The notes under the pieces were generated by a model. The model was not told where the DNA came from. It saw nothing but the letters and a program-made list of their open reading frames with translations, and did not search any database. Of a DNA stretch of 64,000 nt, positions 60,518 to 64,000 are shown one piece after another. The stretch is taken from positions 5,984 through 69,983 of the forward strand of contig JBKQHO010000050.1 in assembly GCA_052267165.1 (NCBI GenBank), in the 5' to 3' direction. The first letter of the stretch is position 1, and the number at the start of each line of letters is the position of its first letter. The stretch is from CAWICD01 sp052267165 (GTDB lineage: Bacteria; Vulcanimicrobiota; Vulcanimicrobiia; Vulcanimicrobiales; Vulcanimicrobiaceae). The translations under genes were made by a program, and so were the position numbers.

Positions 60518-61192
60518 ATGGACGCGATCGTAAAGACGCCGGGAACGTGCGGCTGCAAGAAGGTCAAGCCCTACCGGCGCGCCCACGGACTCTTCGCACT
60601 GGCTTTCGGCGCCTTCCTCATCGTGCATTTGCTGATCAACGCGTCAGCGCTGCAGCCGGCACGCTTCGGGAACAACGTCGCGGCCTTGCGCGCGCTGACC
60701 AGCGCGCTTCCGGCGCTCGAGCTGCTCGCGATCGGCCTGCCGCTGATCGGACTCATCGCTTGCGGCCTTTACCTGTTACAGAAAGCGGGTCTGCACTACC
60801 CCGCCCGGGGCTGCAATCGCGGCAACAAGGTCCGCTATTTCCTGCAACGCACGAGCGCGCTCGTGATCCTCGCATTCGTCGCCTTTCATCTCGTGACGTT
60901 GAGCACGTGGGGCCTGCACGGCGGCGCCTTCGAGCCGGCGCGCCCCTACGCATCGGTGGCGGCCGCGCTCGCGGCGCCGACCGTCAAGGCGTTCTATCTA
61001 CTGGCGATCCTCGCCGTGAGCTATCACCTGGCCAACGGGCTGTTCACCGGGGTCGGCCCTTGGGGACTGATGCGCAGCGACGAAGGCAGGCGCCGCTGGC
61101 GCTGGGTCTGCACCGCGGTCGGTCTGAGCCTCGCAGCGCTGGGAAGCGTGGCCTGGTACGCGTTCGGGCTCGGCCCCCTGGGACGGTCGTAG
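60518..61192 (+). CDS. SdhC-like cytochrome b subunit, orphan
   Basis: A 224-residue membrane protein with five hydrophobic helices, like the cytochrome b558 subunit of Bacillus-type succinate dehydrogenase/fumarate reductase. Candidate haem ligands are the histidines in FGAFLIVHLLIN, VAFHLVTLSTWG and AVSYHLANGLFTGVGPWG. The GLYLLQKAGLHYPARGC and YFLQRTSALVILAFV segments fit the family. No sdhA or sdhB lies within the window on either side, so it is either separated from its partners or works with another redox partner. The short N-terminal TCGCKK is unusual. Confidence 0.78.
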   Translation: MDAIVKTPGTCGCKKVKPYRRAHGLFALAFGAFLIVHLLINASALQPARFGNNVAALRALTSALPALELLAIGLPLIGLIACGLYLLQKAGLHYPARGCNRGNKVRYFLQRTSALVILAFVAFHLVTLSTWGLHGGAFEPARPYASVAAALAAPTVKAFYLLAILAVSYHLANGLFTGVGPWGLMRSDEGRRRWRWVCTAVGLSLAALGSVAWYAFGLGPLGRS

Positions 61193-61415
61193 CGCTAGCT
61201 CGCCTACGGCTGACGCAAAACGTATCGACCTCGACGCTGATAGCTAGACGAGTCTGCCAGACCCGCCACGAGCTCGATCAACGCGAGCAAGATAGAGCTT
61301 CTCCTTGCCGCGCATGTGACGCCGGACTTACGTTCTAATGCAGCCTAACGGTGCGGCGCAAGAGCCTCAGGTGCAACCGCGTTTCCGCGCGCAGGGCGCT
61401 GAACGGACGGTGCTT

Positions 61416-61727
61416 ATGTCTCGTCGCACGAAAGCGGCCGACCAAAGGGGTTTACGCTTGCCGCCAGTGTGCGCGGCGCTTTGCGTCGCCGCGGTCCTCG
61501 CGTTTCCGCGCGTCGCGTCCGCCCAAGGCCTCGTTCCGCCCCCGGTAACGATCAACAGTTGCCGCCCGATGCTCATCAATAACTTCGTGCAGCCCTCACC
61601 CATCCCGTCGCTCGGTGGAATGCCGCTGACGATGCAGAGTTGCGGAATCGCGATCGAACTCGTCAACGAGTCGAACGTGACGGCCGACCTGGTGAACTTC
61701 TTGTCGTATCCGATCGTCGTCCGTTAG
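61416..61727 (+). CDS. Short secreted protein of unknown function
   Basis: A 103-residue protein with a Sec signal peptide (LPPVCAALCVAAVLAFPRVA, cleavage after ASAQ) that sets the ATG at 61416; the frame is open upstream to 61338. The mature part is about 66 residues (INSCRPMLINNFVQPSP; SCGIAIELVNESNVTADLVN) and ends abruptly after FLSYPIVVR. Only two cysteines are present, perhaps a disulfide. It may be a truncated beta-sandwich protein; no function is assigned. Confidence 0.5.
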   Translation: MSRRTKAADQRGLRLPPVCAALCVAAVLAFPRVASAQGLVPPPVTINSCRPMLINNFVQPSPIPSLGGMPLTMQSCGIAIELVNESNVTADLVNFLSYPIVVR

Positions 61728-61746
61728 CACGGCCGGTTCGCGAGGC

Positions 61747-62121
61747 TTACGCGGTCGGCGCGGTCGCGATCACCGTCGGGCCGCACCAGACGCCTTTGTC
61801 GTCGCGCCAGAAGTGGAAGAGCGCGCTGCCGTCAGCCAGGAGACCCACGACTTCCAAGTGCCCGTACGAGCTCTGAATCAACGACGCGCTCGAAAAAAGA
61901 CCGAACTCGGTGGCAAAGACGGTCGGGCCGATCCAAGGCAGGTCGGGATTATTGTTATCCCTCCAGAAGTGCTGGAGCCCCGCCGGCTGCGCCGGCACCA
62001 CGACCTCGAAGTTCGGCGTTGCGCCGTAGCTCGAAGTTCGCTTTTGAATAAAGCTTGCCGCCCCGGTCATTCCGGGACTTCGATTCGGTTTCTGCACGAC
62101 CACTTTCTCTTCGCTGACCAC
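61747..62121 (-). CDS. Two-blade fragment of a PLL-like beta-propeller
   Basis: A 124-residue protein with two repeats of the pattern LxHFWRDxxxxxxxxGPTVxATxxG (LQHFWRDNNNPDLPWIGPTV and LFHFWRDDKGVWCGPTVIAT). These resemble blades of PLL-type lectin or tectonin-like propellers, which need about six or seven blades. No signal peptide is seen and the GTG start (62121) is tentative. It is either a fragment of a larger gene or a small protein that oligomerises into a propeller. Confidence 0.5.
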   Translation of the reverse strand: MVSEEKVVVQKPNRSPGMTGAASFIQKRTSSYGATPNFEVVVPAQPAGLQHFWRDNNNPDLPWIGPTVFATEFGLFSSASLIQSSYGHLEVVGLLADGSALFHFWRDDKGVWCGPTVIATAPTA

Positions 62122-62228
62122 GCGCCCACCCTCGGGAAGGGCCGCTCCAAGCGGGGCGCCCCGCCGACGTCTAGCCCGAGCGTGGCGGTGACACCTGCTG
62201 CCCGGCGTCTCGCTCGCCAGGATAGCCG

Positions 62229-62690
62229 GTGCCGGTCACTGAAACGCGCGCGGGTCCAATGAGAGAGTATCGCGCTCGCTACGAGGCCGCGGCCGAATCG
62301 GGCGTTGCCGCTCGGCGAGCCATCGTCACGTTTGCGACGACGTGCGGCTTTGCCGCAAAGGAGTTGCACGACATCGAGGTCGCGGCCGGCGAGGCCATCT
62401 CGAATGCGATCGAGCACGGCAACCGCGCGCAGGGGCCCGTCGATCTGAGCTGCGCCTTCGACGGGTCGACGCTCGCAATCGAGATCTCCGACCGCGGACC
62501 AGGCTTCGCCAACGTCGTTCAGCCGACGCCCGGAGCGCCGCCGACCTTTCGCGGCTGGGGTCTCTTTCTCATGAAGTCGCTGATGGACCGCGTCTTCTAC
62601 TCGAGCAACGGCAGCATCGTACGCCTCGAGAAGCTGCTGCCGCGCTCCGAGTTGGGCGACTCCGACGACGCCTCGCCGCTGACGCGCTAG
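62229..62690 (+). CDS. RsbW/SpoIIAB-like anti-sigma serine kinase (HATPase)
   Basis: A 153-residue GHKL ATPase. The N box (EVAAGEAISNAIEHGN), G1 box (ISDRGPGF) and G2-like region (RGWGLFLMKSLMDRVFY) are intact. Such proteins bind a sigma factor and phosphorylate a STAS anti-anti-sigma protein. AGGA lies about seven bases before the GTG at 62229; an ATG at 62259 is an alternative. No sigma factor or STAS gene is adjacent; the STAS fusion protein at 8322-9317 is distant. Confidence 0.82.
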   Translation: MPVTETRAGPMREYRARYEAAAESGVAARRAIVTFATTCGFAAKELHDIEVAAGEAISNAIEHGNRAQGPVDLSCAFDGSTLAIEISDRGPGFANVVQPTPGAPPTFRGWGLFLMKSLMDRVFYSSNGSIVRLEKLLPRSELGDSDDASPLTR

Positions 62691-63093
62691 CGACGTGGCG
62701 CAGCGCGTAGCTGAGGCGGCTTGCGTCGCTTAGGCCAACGGCGTCATCGCCACAAGCCCATCATGATCGCCATCCGGACAAAGGTCAGGCCGAGAACGGT
62801 CGAGCCGACGACCGCTGCTATGACAAAAGTCTCCATCCCAACGGCTTCCATGCAGCTAGGCCAAACCCGGTCCGGCCGGCAAGCCAAACGTTACGACTTT
62901 TGGCTGATTGCTCCGACAATTGTCGGTACACAACTCAGCCGAGGGCTTTCACCGGCACCAAACAAATCGAAGCACGCATCTGAGAGCTGCCGAACCCCAT
63001 TTCTCGGTATCCCGTTCCCGAAGCTCGACGCTTCCGGCAAACTCGCCGAATCGATCGGCGAATCATCGGCGGCTAAGGCCCTCGTGAAAAAGC
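62691..63093. other. Mostly non-coding gap with a possible small membrane peptide
   Basis: The 403 bases separate the HATPase gene and the Uma2 gene. Apart from the minus-strand peptide frame at 62744-62851, no frame shows recognisable composition or motifs, and no terminator was found. Confidence 0.4.
62744..62851 (-). CDS. Possible 35-residue single-helix membrane peptide
   Basis: A short minus-strand frame, ATG at 62851 (or 62836) to TGA at 62744-62746. Its product is one strongly hydrophobic helix (FVIAAVVGSTVLGLTFVRMA) ending MMGLWR, the look of small membrane proteins. A clear ribosome site is lacking. Such a hydrophobic, uninterrupted frame in a non-coding gap is suggestive, not proof. 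Confidence 0.3.
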   Translation of the reverse strand: MEAVGMETFVIAAVVGSTVLGLTFVRMAIMMGLWR

Positions 63094-63741
63094 CTAGGCC
63101 GTAGCGGGCGGAACGTTCGCCTCGAGCCAGCGACGCCAAGCGATAATCGCTTCTCGTCTTCCGACCGTCTTGGCCATATCGATATGTCGGTCCATTTCCC
63201 GAAAAGACAACCCCGAAAACACTACGCTCCGGTCCGACGCAACATACGCTGATTCCGGAGTGAGTAGGTATGCCTGCAAAGTCTCGCCGTTGTGCCGCCA
63301 AACCTCAGGGACTCTCAGCGCAGCATAGATATCATTCTTTGCGGTGCGTGAACTCGTAAGATCGACCTCGAGCACGACATCAGGAGCCGGGTCGCGAGCA
63401 AGATCGATCGCACGCCGGCCCCGCATAGTGCTTGCTCGCAAAACATAATAACACGAATCAGCTTCGGCGCCCTTTGCGAGGGATGGGAGCTGCATCGTCA
63501 TAGAACCGTACGCCTCCACATCGACTCCCCACGCGATCGAAAGCTCCGTAACGAGCGCGTCGACGAGCCGGCTCAGCGCCTCGCGCTCGAGGGAGGGCGA
63601 CATAATTTCGAGCGTTCCTCCCGAGTAGGCCAGCCGCAGCCGGTTATGATCCCCGAGTTCGCGAACGAGCGACGCGTAGGCTTCCCACGGAACGTCTTGG
63701 GAAACAACGATGTGTTCGACTGCGGGGCCGACGGAAGCCAT
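63094..63741 (-). CDS. Uma2-family (DUF820) putative nuclease
   Basis: A 215-residue protein of the Uma2 family, a PD-(D/E)xK nuclease-like fold that is expanded in cyanobacteria and some uncultured phyla. It has RLAYSGGTLEIMSPSLERE near the N-terminus and the catalytic-type strand PDVVLEVDLTSSRTAKNDIY, then VPEVWRHNGETLQAYLL. The ATG at 63741 is where similarity begins; the frame is open to 63981. Function in the cell is unknown. Confidence 0.82.
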   Translation of the reverse strand: MASVGPAVEHIVVSQDVPWEAYASLVRELGDHNRLRLAYSGGTLEIMSPSLEREALSRLVDALVTELSIAWGVDVEAYGSMTMQLPSLAKGAEADSCYYVLRASTMRGRRAIDLARDPAPDVVLEVDLTSSRTAKNDIYAALRVPEVWRHNGETLQAYLLTPESAYVASDRSVVFSGLSFREMDRHIDMAKTVGRREAIIAWRRWLEANVPPATA

Positions 63742-64000
63742 GAGCTTTGGGCTTTCAGCGCGCCCGGGGACGACTCCGCTGAAGTGATCCGGCTTACCGG
63801 GCGGTTGACGGTCCAAACCGGCAAACGTTCGCGCTTCGCCGCTCTGGGCGCGTCGGGATGTGAGCCGTAAATCCAGAAGGGACCAATCACTGCTGAGGAA
63901 TTCGTCCAACACGCATACGGCGATACTCGCCGCTCGCGTCAGTGCAAAGCAAAGTACCCGCCCCTTGGAGAGGACGGGCACTCAAAGATGTGCCGAGAGC
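63742..64000. other. Right edge, no gene recognised
   Basis: The last 259 bases should hold the promoter of the Uma2 gene. Open frames here are continuations of the Uma2 frame or its shadow and carry no recognisable motif. Confidence 0.4.

Noticed and set aside
62721..63301. Overlapping frames of 127 (plus) and 136 (minus) codons
   Set aside because: No motif, unusual composition and no ribosome sites; treated as non-coding apart from the short minus-strand peptide candidate.

Overview
This is a GC-rich window from a Gram-negative-type bacterium: it encodes TolC and RND proteins and has lipoprotein signals. Its core is a complete molybdenum nitrogenase (nif) region of about 32 kb, from roughly 26.3 to 58.2 kb. 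The host is not certain. The gene style, the His-rich lipoprotein near 14.6-15.1 kb and the mixed anaerobe/proteobacterial nif content would fit an uncultured soil or sediment lineage such as Eremiobacterota/Vulcanimicrobiota; that is inference. No tRNA, rRNA, CRISPR array, insertion sequence or prophage was recognised.

Left flank (1-26.3 kb). The end of a 6-phosphogluconolactonase gene is followed by a membrane PAS-GGDEF-EAL protein. A leftward five-gene drug-efflux operon comes next (STAS-LolA-like fusion, TetR, EmrA, EmrB, TolC), with a promoter and a palindromic operator candidate at 9338-9379. Then come a class A beta-lactamase-like hydrolase, a full branched-chain amino-acid ABC transporter (livKHMGF), a His-rich lipoprotein, a WYL regulator, a 50-residue zinc-ribbon-like protein and a HigA-like regulator. 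The flank ends with a rightward RND operon: Spy-like protein, adaptor and two tandem RND pumps, the first carrying a large low-complexity insertion.

Nif region (26.3-58.2 kb). A leftward operon nifI1-nifI2-FprA pairs the ammonium/2-oxoglutarate switch of anaerobe nitrogenases with a ferredoxin-NADP reductase. A second leftward operon starts at nifB: nifB, fdxN, HesB-like, TPR, nifZ, nifZ, small nif-associated protein, nifT, small nif-associated protein, SIR2-like, pseudo-receiver. Divergent from it is the rightward main array: nifH-[hairpin]-nifD-K-E-N-X, NifX-associated DUF269 protein, CCE_0567-type protein, fdxB, nifQ; then hesB/iscA-sufB-C-D-S-U-T; then nifS-V-W; then fixA-B-C-X. The array ends with a Shethna (FeSII)-like ferredoxin fused to a ferritin-like domain, followed by a stand-alone copy of that ferritin-like domain. 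Together these supply the enzyme (HDK), cofactor synthesis (B, E, N, X, Q, V), Fe-S cluster supply (SUF, NifS, HesB), electrons (FixABCX, ferredoxins, FprA), rapid switching (NifI1/2) and probable oxygen protection. No nifA, nifL, modular NifU or sigma-54 promoter was found.

Right flank (58.2-64 kb). A SufR-like iron-sulfur repressor has a perfect palindrome over its promoter. It is followed by a small secreted molybdopterin-fold protein, TrmO, an orphan SdhC-like cytochrome b, short secreted or fragmentary proteins, an RsbW-like anti-sigma kinase, a possible 35-residue membrane peptide and a Uma2-family nuclease.

The observations most worth following are the FeSII-ferritin fusion with its paralogue, the nifI1-nifI2-FprA operon, the SUF operon built into nif in place of NifU, the pentapeptide-repeat tail on SufU, and the STAS-LolA fusion. 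Sequence comparisons are from memory, without searches.
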